From NCBI GenBank assembly GCA_964019425.1, contig OZ025823.1:248001-312000 (forward strand): a DNA stretch of 64,000 nucleotides. The letters run 5' to 3'. Position 1 is the stretch's first letter, and the number at the start of each line of letters is the position of its first letter. A program made the translations under genes and the position numbers. A model generated the notes under the pieces. That model saw only the letters and a list, made by a program, of their open reading frames with translations, had not been told where the DNA came from and ran no database searches. Of this stretch, positions 31,003 through 42,478 are shown in pieces. The stretch comes from Flectonema sp. DT1601 (lineage: Eukaryota > Euglenozoa > Diplonemea > Diplonemida > Diplonemidae).

Positions 31003-31180
31003 ATTGTGAATCCATCTCTCTGGCGAACCCATTCATATGACTCGATACTAGCTTTTAAATATTTCTTTTTGTAGCTTTTTATTTAGAGCAAGAGAAAAGA
31101 AGAAAAAAAAAAAAAAAAAGACGGATAGCTCAAGATATCTTTGATTAAAGATTGATACACAAATTGTGCATGTAATTGAG

Positions 31181-31311
31181 CGAGTATCGAGTTGCTTAAT
31201 GCTAAGCTCTTATTTTTATGAGAAAGTAAATTCTTTGATTAAAGAATTTTAGACAAATAGAATATCCTTGTGGACAAAATAGTTATTAAATTGTGAGTAT
31301 TGGTTGAGTGT
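31181..31311 (+). repeat. Dispersed repeat R2, copy a
   Basis: About 130 bases starting GTATCGAGTTGCTTAA and ending ATTGTGAGTATTGGTTGAGT, about 90 percent identical by eye to 33291-33418. Confidence 0.75.
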
Positions 31312-31411
31312 AACTAAAGCAAATGAAATGTGCACAGAAGTAGTTTTTCAGATCGAAAAATAACTTTACGTATTTATTTTTATGACAAAATTAATAAAAA
31401 GTACTCGACTT

Positions 31412-31750
31412 AAACAGGTTGTAAACAACTAAAGAAAATAAAAGAGAAATGATCTGGGAGTGGGGGGGGGAGGTGAAAAAAATAAAAAATCTTCTTTCTT
31501 TATAATACGACCACATGTGCCATATGCCCACACTCCACGAAAGAAAATAGAAACCCCCGGAACAGTACCGAGGATCGTTCACCTCCAGTTGTCCAAAGCA
31601 TTATAATTGTAATGTGCGCTTACCGAAAAGGTTTAGAAAAGTACCACAAAAAAATTGGGCAGCACATAGCCATATCACTCAGCAAGAAATGAAAACCAAA
31701 AGGATCAGGCAAGATGACAGTCAGCTTAAGGTCGTAACTGCGTCAGACCA
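31412..31750 (+). repeat. Dispersed repeat R1, copy b
   Basis: Second copy of R1, carrying about 65 extra bases near 31475-31540. The coding-like block is 31564-31692 and has the same length as in copy a. Confidence 0.7.
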
Positions 31751-32000
31751 TATAAAAAAGTGCACTAAAGGTTTTCTTTTGGTAACATTATTTATTAGGT
31801 TATTTCCTTCTTTTCGTATGGCTTTCTACACTTTCTTTCTTCCTCCTAATAATGTGGGTTAATGGGGATTTCAAATTGGAAGGAGTTTTTTTTTTCTTCT
31901 GTTTTTTATTCATTAGGATTTTGTCCCCAGTTGCGAACAAACAAGTAAAAAGTGAAGTTTTGTTAGGGAACTCTCACTGGCGAGACGTAGTGTTAGTTAT

Positions 32001-32360
32001 TAGTTAGTATCATTAATTTTAGAACAGAAAAGTGAGAATAAGAAAAGTAGAGATTAGTAAAAGAAAAGTATTCATTTCTGCAGTTTCCTAACATCAAAAG
32101 GGTAATAGAATATGTAGTTTCAGGAGCCTTAATCTTATACTACTTGTCCTTTTTTAGGCACTTATTAGTTAGTATCATTAATTTTAGAACAGAAAAGTGA
32201 GAATAAGAAAAGTAGAGATTAAAAAAAGAAAAGTATTCATTTCTGCAGTTTCCTAACATCAAAGGGTAATAGAATATGTAGTTTCAGGCCTTAATCTAAT
32301 TAGTTAGTATCATTAATTTTAGAACAGAAAAGTGAGGCCTTAATCTAATTAGTTAGTTAT
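32001..32360 (+). repeat. Imperfect tandem repeat, about 165-bp unit
   Basis: Units begin TAGTTAGTATCATTAATTTT at 32001, 32166 and 32301, with a fragment at about 32350. The third unit is shortened. The blocks CAGTTTCCTAACATCAAA and AGAATATGTAGTTTCAG inside it recur singly near 33080-33115 and 34350. Confidence 0.85.
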
Positions 32361-33130
32361 TAAATCCAACGTTACTGTATATTATGAGTGCTAGGTAACT
32401 CACAGTAACAGAGGACCCAATCCGTAGCCATATCCTGAGATTTCGCATGGATTCTGGAAGTAGCATCGACTGAAAGATTAATAAATACCAATCTCCAGCT
32501 TTCCGCCTCGCCTAGCTTATTAAACTATCGAACTAAAATAAAAAAAAACAAAACGTGTGTTGTCGATCAAATAAGAGGTTGTTTAGAAAAAAAAAAAGAA
32601 CATAAAAAAAAGAGAAACATATTTTTATGTAGGTAAAAGAATATTTTGGAAGAATTAAGGTAGCAAACAATTATAAAGAGAATTATGATTGATAGAAATC
32701 CACCCTTCAATAGAACTGACGAATGAGTGAACCTAATATGCGATGGAAACGTGTCATACGTCGAACCAGTCAGAATTGGAGTAATCACTTTTTAGTCTCA
32801 TTAGCAATCGACTGAAAGATGAGATTCTAAGAAAGAAGTACTCCCAAACACTGTCGACTAAGCTAAACGATGATATCATCGATAAGTATATTTTGTTGAC
32901 GAAGTTGGTTCAAACTCAGTTTTATGAACGTCATTGAGAAGTATCCCGGAGTGCAGTATCTTACCCTTCAAGTGCCTCCCCAACACACTCACAACAAGCG
33001 TGTAACCTAATAGAAACTTTACTTTTACCAATACGAAAATCTATCGAAAGGTGTTTAGAATATTAAAAAATAATGTTTGAAATACAGTTTCCTAACATCA
33101 AAGGAATATGTAGTCTAGGGACAAACCAAA

Positions 33131-33190
33131 GAGGCTAACAGGTTGTAAACAACCAAAGAAATAAAAGAGAAATGATCCGGGAGTGGAGGG
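33131..33190 (+). repeat. Dispersed repeat R1, truncated copy c
   Basis: About 60 bases matching the first part of R1 (GAGGCTAACAGGTTGTAAAC), then unrelated sequence. Confidence 0.65.
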
Positions 33191-33290
33191 AAGTTTGATA
33201 CGATACGAAAAGACTTATTTGGGAAATACTGTAGGTCTTTGCACAAAAAATATGAACATCAATTATGCATCTGTGAAATGAGCATCAGGA

Positions 33291-33418
33291 GTATCGAGTT
33301 GCTTAATTCTAAACTTTTATTTTTATGAGAAGGTAAATTCTTTGATTAAAGAATTTTAGACAAATAGAACATCTTTGTGGACGAAATAGTTATTAAATTG
33401 TGAGTATTGGTTGAGTGT
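33291..33418 (+). repeat. Dispersed repeat R2, copy b
   Basis: Matches 31181-31311. It is followed at once by TGTTTCATTACCGTG, which itself recurs at about 33981. Confidence 0.75.
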
Positions 33419-34096
33419 TTCATTACCGTGTCTCTCCTTCGTTTTGTAACTACTATGCATTTCGATACAATGAGGGATGCGACAGAAACTATTTGCGCTG
33501 TGAGGCGTGGTGCGTACAACGGACCTGTCCACATTGGGGAACAGTGAAATACTTAACAAAGTGCATCTTATCAAACAGTATCTAAAAAGAAAGTTATAAC
33601 CCAACCCGGTCAACAGGTGCAGTGCCATCCCTTCGCTACGCTCCCTTTTTTTTTTTTTTTTGGAAGTTTCTCCGTTGCCTGCATAAAAAAAAATTTCGCT
33701 GTTGTGAACAACTCTCTTTTTTTTTCTGCTGTTGACCCGAAGTGTGATTGCATGCACTCAGCAGAAGTTCCAGAAAGAAGATCGCTTTGTCATTTCCCTG
33801 AGTAATACTTGGGATAGTTGAAAAAAAAAAAAAAAAAAAAAGAAATGGCACACAACTGCTTATACACAACGGCGAAAGAAAGAAAAAAAAAATTACAATA
33901 GAAAATTCTTTTAGGTAGTCTACAACGGAGAAAAACAAAGTTTTGCGGGAGTAATGGAGAAATTTCCTTTTTTTTTTGTGTGTTTCATTACTGTGTTTCT
34001 CCTTTTTCTTACTGCTATGGCGTTACAGCGGGGTTCAACCGAGGCCGATTGGGTGCGGCCAAGGAATTTTTCGCTATTGGGGCAATAATTTCATTT

Positions 34097-34180
34097 TCGC
34101 CAGTAACGGCGAGTGAACAGGGAACAGCCCAAGCCTGAATCCGAAAGGAATTGTGGTGCAAGCTATTGTGGGGATCTGTT
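34097..34180 (+). pseudogene. Organelle/bacterial-type LSU rRNA fragment
   Basis: 34100-34141 reads CAGTAACGGCGAGTGAACAG then GGAACAGCCCAAGCCTGAAT. This corresponds to the conserved 5' domain of large-subunit rRNA; the CAGCCCA-CCTGAATC wording is closer to bacterial/organellar 23S than to cytosolic 28S. The similarity fades within about 40-80 bases and flanking rRNA is missing. A nuclear insertion of mitochondrial (or plastid) DNA is inferred. Confidence 0.6.
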
Positions 34181-34250
34181 CAGTAAACAATTCCTTTTAT
34201 GTTCACCGGACCACAAGAATTGTCACTGAACCTGAATAATGAACCATTAT

Positions 34251-34328
34251 TATAATCAGGTCCCCCAATAGCGAAAATCTCTACTCAAAGTAATTGCCGG
34301 GAAAAAAAAGCGGAAATTATTTACATAT
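34251..34328 (+). repeat. Dispersed repeat R4, copy b
   Basis: Diverged copy of 30930-31002 (CCCCCAATAGCGAAAATC, CTACTCAAAGTAATTGCCGG). Confidence 0.65.
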
Positions 34329-34765
34329 TGAAGTACCTTAGATAGGTAAACGATAGAATATGTAGTTCCTAACCATAGAGGATCCTATCAAGAATAAGAG
34401 GGGAATTGCTTGAACTACAGAAAGTGAACCCAACTTTTATGTATCTTTTCATAGCAAAAGGGAAAAAAAAAGACGGATAGCTAAAAAACTTATTTTGACT
34501 GAGAAAATTAAAGAATGATCTAAGTTCTTATTTAAGTTAGTATTAAGAGGGATAAGAAAAAGTGAGAATAAAAGAGAAAGAATCGTGGGGACTTGGATAA
34601 ATAATTGGGGGGGGTTAACTGTTTGATTTTGTACGTAAAATACAAATTTATTTTATCAAAACAACATAACGATAATTTAACATTAGTTCTGAGATACAGT
34701 TGACTAAATGTAATGTTAGTGTAGGCATACTCTGCAATTGACGCAAATACTTTATATTATAGTAA

Positions 34766-35157
34766 ATGTTTCTCTTTTTCTGTGTTGTCCGTCATTCAGT
34801 GCAGTACGGAATCGAGATATTTAATTTTGAATTAATCGTGAGCCCTGGGAAACCAAAACCAGGGTATAATGTAATACGGCAGCGTGTAGGTTTCACCTAC
34901 AAATTACTTGCCTAAAATTAACAATTCTTTGAAAAAAGATACGTTAGCAAAAATTGCTAACATATTTTGCCTGAAACAGGGAAATGAAACAGAAGTACGT
35001 TCCGCCTGAGGACGTGAAGAGCAGATTTGAAACACTTGGCGCACCAATATCATTTCGGTTACCATTCGTACCATCGTTGAGGAAAACAAAGAGTCGAGCA
35101 CAACCAGAGCAGTGGTCAAAGGAAAGCTGGTTATTGGATACTATTTTAAATAATTAA
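34766..35157 (+). CDS. Possible small two-exon gene on the plus strand
   Basis: Exon 34766-34863, intron 34864-34979 (116 bases; GTATAATG to CCTGAAACAG), exon 34980-35157. The join keeps frame and gives 91 residues. The second exon reads convincingly as protein (VPPEDVKSRFETLGAPISF). An AG lies three bases before the ATG. It would be the only plus-strand gene with reasonable support, and its stop overlaps the stop of the ankyrin gene by 4 bases (tail to tail). Unspliced, exon 1 would run to TAA at about 34915. No family is recognised. Alternatively it is a relic belonging to the repeat region beside it. Confidence 0.35.
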
Positions 35158-35915
35158 ACATTGCGTCCCATCAATAAAGAACTACACTCCACGGCATTGT
35201 CTCTTATTAAATTCATTTTTTCCACGTCTAGTTGATAATCGCATGGGATGTTACAGAGATTGTTACCTTGCTTCCCATGGTCACAGCGGGTATCAACGCC
35301 AGCATCAAGCAGTACGCGGACCACCTCAATACTTCTAAATTTGCAAGCGTAGCGGTACACATTTCTAAGGTATCCCGGGGTAAACTTTCGGTGATAATTC
35401 ACATCAACATTGCCATCTTTTATAAGAATATCGACTGTGTCTGCACAATCTGCACATACTGCTCCCAATAGACATTGATAATCATAGTCCTCATTTCTAC
35501 TTACAACTTTAAGTATCATTTTTACACCTTCAGCAAATCCCTTGCCACAAGCATGACGCAAGTGATAATTATTAACATTTCCGAGCTTACAAAAGTGTGA
35601 CAACGCATTAGTATCTTGAAGATTAATAGCTTTTCCGATTTCGTTCTCTTCATAACTAGACTTTTTAAGCTCCCGCAATACCAAAACTCTATTTTCAACT
35701 TCTTTAGACGGAATGATTTGAATTTCCGAATTGCAATCGAGTCTATGAATCGTGTCATCAGTCAGCAGATCCCCTTCGAACTTTAAGCAGAAACTCACGA
35801 CGTCGCATTCCTCAGAAACTTTCTCTTTGAGTTCTTTCACTTTATCACCCTTTTCGAATAACACGCTGTAACTTCTTTCTGTTATCGAGTTGTCGTTGAC
35901 TACCGTGATGTTCAT
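35154..35915 (-). CDS. Ubiquitin-like plus ankyrin-repeat protein
   Basis: 253 codons. Residues 1-70 have the length and strand/helix pattern of a ubiquitin-like fold (ends DCNSEIQIIPSK). Residues 95-230 form about four degenerate ankyrin repeats (RSIEVVRVLLDAGVDTR is the clearest). Ankyrin repeats bind proteins, so an adaptor role is inferred. The acceptor CTTCCTAATTATAACAG lies 15 bases before the ATG. It borders the repeat-rich region. Confidence 0.75.
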   Translation of the reverse strand: MNITVVNDNSITERSYSVLFEKGDKVKELKEKVSEECDVVSFCLKFEGDLLTDDTIHRLDCNSEIQIIPSKEVENRVLVLRELKKSSYEENEIGKAINLQDTNALSHFCKLGNVNNYHLRHACGKGFAEGVKMILKVVSRNEDYDYQCLLGAVCADCADTVDILIKDGNVDVNYHRKFTPGYLRNVYRYACKFRSIEVVRVLLDAGVDTRCDHGKQGNNLCNIPCDYQLDVEKMNLIRDNAVECSSLLMGRNV

Positions 35916-36111
35916 TTTGGTTTATTAAAACTGTTATAATTAGGAAGTGATAAAAACAAACAATTCCCTTGGAGGTGGACAATTCCCTTATAATATTCAA
36001 AAGTAGACTAATGACGACACTGAAAAGTGTATTCATATTATCAAAACAAAACAAAACAAACAAGATGTGTATTAGTGAGTTCAATATTCATGGCTGACAA
36101 TACTCATAAAT

Positions 36112-37122
36112 TTAATCGTCATCTGGAGGAGGAATAACTTGTGCTTCAAGCTGCATGACATTTACAACACTCATGTCTATGTTTGGCATTCCTTCTGTTG
36201 TTGGTGGTGGAAATGGAGATGGTAAATCTGTTAAAGACAATATCGGAGAAGTTGGTGTAAAGATCCGTCCATCATCAACAACAGGAGGAGAAGATCGAGG
36301 AGGAACGTCACTTGAATTAGAACGAGACGACATATGATCATCAGATGTAATACTTGATCGTACGACAGTTTTTAAGGAAGATCGTAATGAAGGTACAGCT
36401 TTTGATTTTGTGTTGTCATCGGATTCGTCTCCGATGCTGTCAGCGAACATTTTGAATGAAACTGCACTCTTTCTCGTTCGTTCACGAGATCTCTGCATCG
36501 GTTCTGCAGCGACAGCGGGTTCAGGTTGCCCCTGAACTGGAGACTTGAAAACTTCAAAACTAGAAAACGAATGCCTCGGATCGCGAACACTCACTTCTGC
36601 AACTGAACCACGATCTCGGACAGAAGACTTTTCTTTTGAGAAGGAGTTTCGATCTCTTCCGAATGCGGGTAGGGCTTCTTCTTGTGAAGTTTGTTCTTCT
36701 TTTCGTTTGATGCTAATCACTTCAACTTCGAATATTAAAATATCACCTGACGATATAGCTGTACCAGGTATACTAAATAATCCATATCCGTGATTTGGTG
36801 AACATAAAAGTTTACATTTCTGTCCGACACACATCCTCATGAGTCCTCTATCAAGTCCGCGTATCAACCGACCAACTCCTACCTTTGACATAACCAACAT
36901 CGATGAAGATACCAGTGTTCCGTCAATCAGCCAACAGTAAAAAGCGAATGACACTTCATCACCCTTTCGTGGATATGACTTTCCGTTTCCTTTTCGTATC
37001 TCTGAAAGAACAAACCCACGCTGATCAAGCTCAACAGGTCGGACGTCACCCAATGTCAAGGGCTCCTTTGCAGACAGAACAATCGGTTGCTTTGAAGATA
37101 AGAAGCTCAGGATACCTCCCAT
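36112..37122 (-). CDS. FKBP-type protein with degenerate active site
   Basis: 336 codons. The start MGGILSF fits an N-myristoylation signal (Gly2), so membrane attachment is possible. An FKBP fold spans about residues 45-140: KGDEVSFAFYCWLIDGT, GLDRGLMRMCVGQKCKLLC, SPNHGYG and GDILIFEVEVISI. Key FKBP12 positions are changed: FDSS becomes VSSS, and the Trp at the pocket floor is Leu (RGLDRG). Prolyl isomerase activity and drug binding are therefore doubtful. The C-terminal 190 residues are disordered and Ser/Pro/Arg-rich. An acceptor AAACAG lies 18 bases before the ATG. Confidence 0.85.
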   Translation of the reverse strand: MGGILSFLSSKQPIVLSAKEPLTLGDVRPVELDQRGFVLSEIRKGNGKSYPRKGDEVSFAFYCWLIDGTLVSSSMLVMSKVGVGRLIRGLDRGLMRMCVGQKCKLLCSPNHGYGLFSIPGTAISSGDILIFEVEVISIKRKEEQTSQEEALPAFGRDRNSFSKEKSSVRDRGSVAEVSVRDPRHSFSSFEVFKSPVQGQPEPAVAAEPMQRSRERTRKSAVSFKMFADSIGDESDDNTKSKAVPSLRSSLKTVVRSSITSDDHMSSRSNSSDVPPRSSPPVVDDGRIFTPTSPILSLTDLPSPFPPPTTEGMPNIDMSVVNVMQLEAQVIPPPDDD

Positions 37123-37602
37123 TTTATTTTAGAATGCAAACTGTTTTTTTTTTATTTTAAAGATAAAAACAACATCGTAGGGAAGTCTTCGTTCACCTTC
37201 ACATGCTTATTCACATATTGTGATCTGTTGATTTGCTTAAATGACATAAATTAAATTAAAAAAGAAAATGCCATGCAAACTAAAAGCCAATAAATAGACG
37301 TTGCTTTTTTTTTTTTTTTTTTTTTTCGTTCTTTTTTTTTTTTTTTTGTTCCATTTTAATTTCGTAATCGGTTTCTTTATTTTAGTTTTTTTTTTTTTTG
37401 TTGTTGTTGTTGCTGTTGTTGTTTTTTTTCCCTTTAATTCTTTTTTTCAATTCTTTTTTTTTTTTTTTTTTTTTTTTTTTCTGATTCCCTTGTAATTATT
37501 TTTTGCCTGTCAAAAATACTAAACTCATTAACAGTACAGACTAACACTTAGAATGTAAAGCATTCGACAATAATATCTTCATTATTCAAGAACGAGAGTG
37601 TC

Positions 37603-37630
37603 GTAGTCCACAACTGTAAACGATGAATTG
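37603..37630 (+). pseudogene. Organelle/bacterial-type SSU rRNA-like fragment
   Basis: GTAGTCCACAACTGTAAACG then ATGAATTG resembles the conserved 16S segment around E. coli position 790-815 (GTAGTCCACGCCGTAAACGA). The match is short, with three or four differences, and CCTGGGG follows 20 bases on, as in a shortened 16S. Interpreted cautiously as an organellar DNA relic. Confidence 0.4.
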
Positions 37631-38212
37631 CAAACAGAGATGTCCTTTAACCTGGGGTAGGTTATATTAAAATGGGTTTATAATCGAGAATAAAAAGAAT
37701 TTATTTATCAAGGTCTGGAAAGTCAAAACTTCTGGGTACCAGTCATTCGGTTACCTCTACCGTGAGACTTTCGCAGGGCGTGCAGAAGAGACGTAAATAT
37801 ACCAAGTTGATTAGTCAAACGATTTATGTTTTGCTAATTGATAGTTTGGGTATTAAATAAATAAAATTTAAAAAAATAAAAATAAAAACAATTAGGTATA
37901 ATTCTGCACATCGGATGCTGAGGAAAGGAAAGACAATTTGTAAAGAAAGATATGTTGCTTGGAATTTTTTTAAGGAGGTTATATTGAAAAAAAAAAAAAA
38001 AAAAAAAAAAAAAATAGAAGGGAAATTTAAACTAACCAATGGTGAGTTGCTTTTTTTTTTTTTTTTTTTTTTTTTTTCCTCCAGTTTTTTTTTTTTTTCC
38101 CTTTCATTTCCCTTCTTTATTTATGCACGAAACCGTGAACCGACTTTAACTGAAAAAGCTAAAGGAGGTTTAGGTGTGCTGTCAACACAATACCCAAATC
38201 GTTAAAAATTCG

Positions 38213-38245
<33 letters not shown>

Positions 38246-39827
38246 TCGCAGAGAGCCGACATAGAAGCACCGCTAAAAAATACGAGGGAGCTTGGATTCA
38301 TACGAAAACGAACAAAAAAAAAAAAAAAACATCTTCTAGAAGTATTACAAACCCACACCATTGGTACAAAAAACAAATCACACTCGATTGTCATCGACTT
38401 CTAACAGTTGATTTAAAGAAAATTGCTTGTTCATGGCCAAAATGCAAGTTTTTTTTTTTTTTTTTTTTAAAAATACTATTCTGCTACTAAGTCTATTCTC
38501 GATGTTCTAACGCTACTCTTCTTTTTTTAGTTTTAAGTTGAAAATTAGTTCCAAAAAAAAAAAAAAAATTACCTAATATCGGAAACGGTTGGTTGGTTTG
38601 AACCATCAACGACGTCAGTAGTGGGGACACATTCTTTTATCGTTTAATTTTTATTATTATTTTTTTTACCTGCTCCCGGTGTGCGCGATAATCTGGTTTC
38701 TTTTTTTTTTTTTTTTTTTTTTCAAAAGAATTTCAGAAAAAAAAAAAGTTAAGGAATATTCTTTTTTTTTTTTTTTTTTTCCCCTGACGCAAAACAATAA
38801 AAATAAGGTTACACTAGATTATTGATTGCACAAGACGCCCTCTGTCTTTTTTTTTCCCCCTCCCCTCATTGACTACACAGTTTCAGTCATAGTTCAACGA
38901 TGGGATTTTTTTCGCTTGTCGCTATCTAGCTGCAGATACTGACTTGTTCCCTAAAAGTTCTACTATGCGTTCACAAGTCACTGCTGCGCAAATCAAAAAA
39001 GGAAGTCAAACTCGGAGAAGCTCGTGGTACCAGTCATTCGGCACCGTAATAAAAAAAGAGGAAAAAAAATAAACTAAAGAGTGTGTGTGTTAACAAAACA
39101 TTGAATGAAAAGAAAAAGTAAAATGTTGTGAGCTACAATGCAACCTTTTGTTTCATGCTTTCTTGCAGTAACCAACAAAACGGCAAACTCCCCAAACTCC
39201 GCAAACGAGAAAAAAAGAAAGTAGAAAGAACAGCATACTCAATAGTTTTTTTTCCCCCCATCTCCTTTCTGTTTCGTAAATTTCGGTTTAAAAAAAAGAA
39301 AACTGAAGCCGATTCCCCCTACGGGATTCTGCTCATGTACAGCACCATTTCCTCCTTTTTTTTTTTTTTTTTTGCCCCGATGAATTCGGAGAAGAAACTA
39401 TTCAGATTAAGAGCCGTTATTTATTATATCATTGTTATCTATTTTCCCTGTACGTCAGTATTACTGTCTTGCGATCAACAAATTATAAGGCTTGCTTTCA
39501 TCTGAGCGCTTCTTTTTTTTTTTTTTTTTTTTTGGTGTGTGTTCAGCAAGCACGAAAATTACTCTCACCAAAGTTGGCAGGTTTTAATAGTCAGCTCAAA
39601 AAAAAAAAAAAAAAATATAAAGAAAAATACGAGTGAATAGCAGGGGGGTAAATTTTTTGACACTGTATTATCGGGGGGATCGTATGAGATCTTGGAAAGA
39701 AACAAAAAGACAAAGAACCAAATGGGAACAAAAGCTAACGTACGATATAATTCAAAATTCAACAAAACACATGGGGGAAGGAGGAAACGCTACAGTAATG
39801 ATTCTACTTGAACTGACAACAAACAAC

Positions 39828-39861
<34 letters not shown>

Positions 39862-40542
39862 AACAAAAGACAACTCGTTTCATACAACGAATTGATATAT
39901 ACAACTTTGTTATCTTTCTTTCCCCTCCCATTTTAATTTTTATTTTTTAAAAACGCGTATTACTTCGGTTTCTAAGCAAACTAAGAACTGAAAAAATTCT
40001 TTTTCAAAAAAGGTGCTCAATAAGAGAGCACCTACATTCAGGAAATATTTATTATTATTATTTTTTTTATTTTTAAATATTTTTTTTTTTTTAAATTCAC
40101 CCAAGGGGGACAGATCCACATACAACAATAAAAAACATAAACCGAATATGTACTAATTAGCAAGCTCTTCCACTAACATTGGACGGAAGACTCTGATTTT
40201 GTGAATGAAAATAATTAAAATAGAAATAGAGAGTGAGTTAAAGTCGGAGATGGGGGGGGGTAGCAGTTTTTTCAGTACCCACACAACTTAGGGACTCTCT
40301 GCTGACAAGGTATGGGTGTGTCAACAATAAAATATTTGGTAACATTAAATCCCCCAATAGCATTTTTTTTTTTTTTTTTTTTTTTAAAAATTAAAGCGTT
40401 CGGAACCCCTAGCCGCATGAATAATCATATATATGGTACAACAAAAAGGTAAAAGAACACGGATGACTATCAAGAATTATTATTCCACGGAGGGCACGAA
40501 TAAAATCGTTGGCCATGTAATATTTTGTTTTGTTTTGTTATG

Positions 40543-40573
<31 letters not shown>

Positions 40574-41756
40574 TTTTTTTTTTTGGTTCTTTGAAAAGCT
40601 ATGATGAGGTACTCCAACCAGCCAAAGGAAGAATTTTGGGTAAAAAACAAAAAAAAAAAAAAAAAACAAACAATCGGCGCGAAATAACTTGTTGACGTCG
40701 AATGTCCCAAAAAAGAAATAAACAAATTTCTAACACACGCACTTTTGTGAGCACGTTGCAAACACGTAGCAACGTACCAAGTTAGTCACTTTATCTGTTG
40801 TTTGATCACACAGAAGCAAAGCTATCTACTAACTATAAAGTATAAATTTTTGTTTTCTTTTCCGTGCAGTTTCCGTGCAGTTGGTTACAATTAATCATAA
40901 ATTCTAACACAATATGTACACATAAAAAACAGTGTTTTCATACACATCCAGACAAGAAAATGGAGAAATGCGTCGCTATAAGAAATCTATTGTCACTTAT
41001 GGATACCTGAAGGGCATATATTCTGCGAATTGCGCACGCACAAACGTCATTCAACTTAATAGATACATAAGAAACATGCAAAAAACAAGAATGAATAAAA
41101 AGGAACCGCAAACAAGTAACCAGATAATCTGTATTTATCATTGACAAGTACATTGCGAAAAGAGTCTGCACGCACGATAAGAATGTGAACTTTGCAGGCG
41201 CTGCTGACAACAACAAAAAAAAAAAAAAAAAAAAAAAAAAAGGGTGCGAATATAAAAACAATGCTTTTTTAACAGCACAGTTCGCATATTGTGATTGCCA
41301 ACCGATTTTTTTTTGTTTTTGTTTTTTTGTCTTGTTTGAAAATTGGAAAGAGCTGCTCGAAGAAAAAAAAAAAAAAAAAAAAAAAAAAAACATCCTCGCC
41401 TTGACACGCACACAACATTGTTGGGAGCGTTTCTCCTGAAATCGTCAAGTGCTGCTGATGGTCAACGACTACCCACAGAACTCGGTCAATTACAAGGAGG
41501 GATAGCGAGCTCTCACTCAGTTGATTTAATATTTAAAGGCCTACAATACTCGATTTTGATAAGGAACTAGGGTTCACACTTATAGTGTGGATTTAATAAA
41601 TCAACATACTGATGAATCAGTTACGCTACATCACAACACTCGAGTGAAAGATCACATTATTTTTTTTTTTTGTTTTTTTAAATTACGGTCATTGAAACCA
41701 CAAAATCGAAAAATAATTGACGTCGGTCAAAAAAAAAAAAAAAAAAAAAAAAAAAC

Positions 41757-41966
41757 CATAAATTAGATGATCTCGGCTACAACACGGACAGTGATATCGT
41801 AAAGCCAGAAGACTTCTGGAATCCGTTAACAAAGACCCGAAAAAGAAAGAGACCAAACAAACTTCAACTAACGATTCAACAACATACGCAGGTTAACAAG
41901 GATGCGTGGAAACAGTCATCGAAAAATCTTTTCTACAATAGGAAGCTGGGTATTAATTATATTTGA
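41757..41966 (+). pseudogene. Coding-like island without start, gene relic or exon
   Basis: 70 open plus-strand codons ending in TGA at 41964-41966. The sequence reads like protein: LDDLGYNTDSDIVKPEDFW, then KRKRPNK, then NLFYNRKLGINYI. There is no ATG; the frame enters from an A run of about 26 bases. It may be a last exon or a relic. Family unknown. Confidence 0.35.
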
Positions 41967-42478
41967 GCATCCCCTCCTGAAAAGGATCCAGTAACCTTTT
42001 CCTTATAATTGAAGGTCACACAAGACTGCAACTCAGGAAGCTCTATAGTTCGATTCTTGAGATCCCAGACCGCAATTCAAGTAAATGGTAGGCTTTTTGT
42101 CTCACAGGAAATCATGCAAGTTTATCTACTCCCCCTCCCCCACAATGGGGTGATGTCTGACAGTGCTATGCTCACATGTGACAAGAAAAACCAAGATAAC
42201 ATACAAGTATTTCAAATACAAAAAAAATTGAAGAGAGTGTGGCTGTGCATAAGGATTATAACACCTTATTGTGAGAGGTGACTTGAGTGAGCGATAAAGA
42301 CGTTTTGTAGGTAAATGTTCTTAACTCAACAAAACAATTGTTCGGTGTCTGACTTCAGTTTCTGAAGAAAGAGCAATTATTGAAGAAACAGTAAAGTAAA
42401 TATTAGTTTTGTGCTTTGACAATTTTTTTTTTTTTTTTTTTTTTTTTCCCCCAGAAGGGAAAACTTTCTCTAGTCGCA

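Larger units (their letters stand above)
32723..33547 (+). pseudogene. Short plus-strand coding-like islands, probable gene relics
   Basis: Separate short plus-strand stretches read like protein: 32723-32815 (starts MSEPNMRWKRVIRRTSQNW), 32785-32937 (contains SQTLSTKLNDDIIDKYILL) and 33455-33547 (starts MHFDTMRDATETICAVRRG). None is long enough to be a normal gene and no family is recognised. They sit among repeats R1-R4, so they look like remnants of old genes or of an unidentified element. They could also be chance frames. Confidence 0.35.

Noticed and set aside
32421-32439. TCCGTAGCCAT, identical to the first 11 bases of the dinoflagellate spliced leader
   Set aside because: The rest of the leader does not match, no GT donor follows and no Sm site was seen. 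An 11-base match has a few percent chance in a window this size.
42040-42070. tRNA T-loop-like GTTCGATTC
   Set aside because: Flanking bases do not form a T stem and no acceptor or anticodon stem is found.
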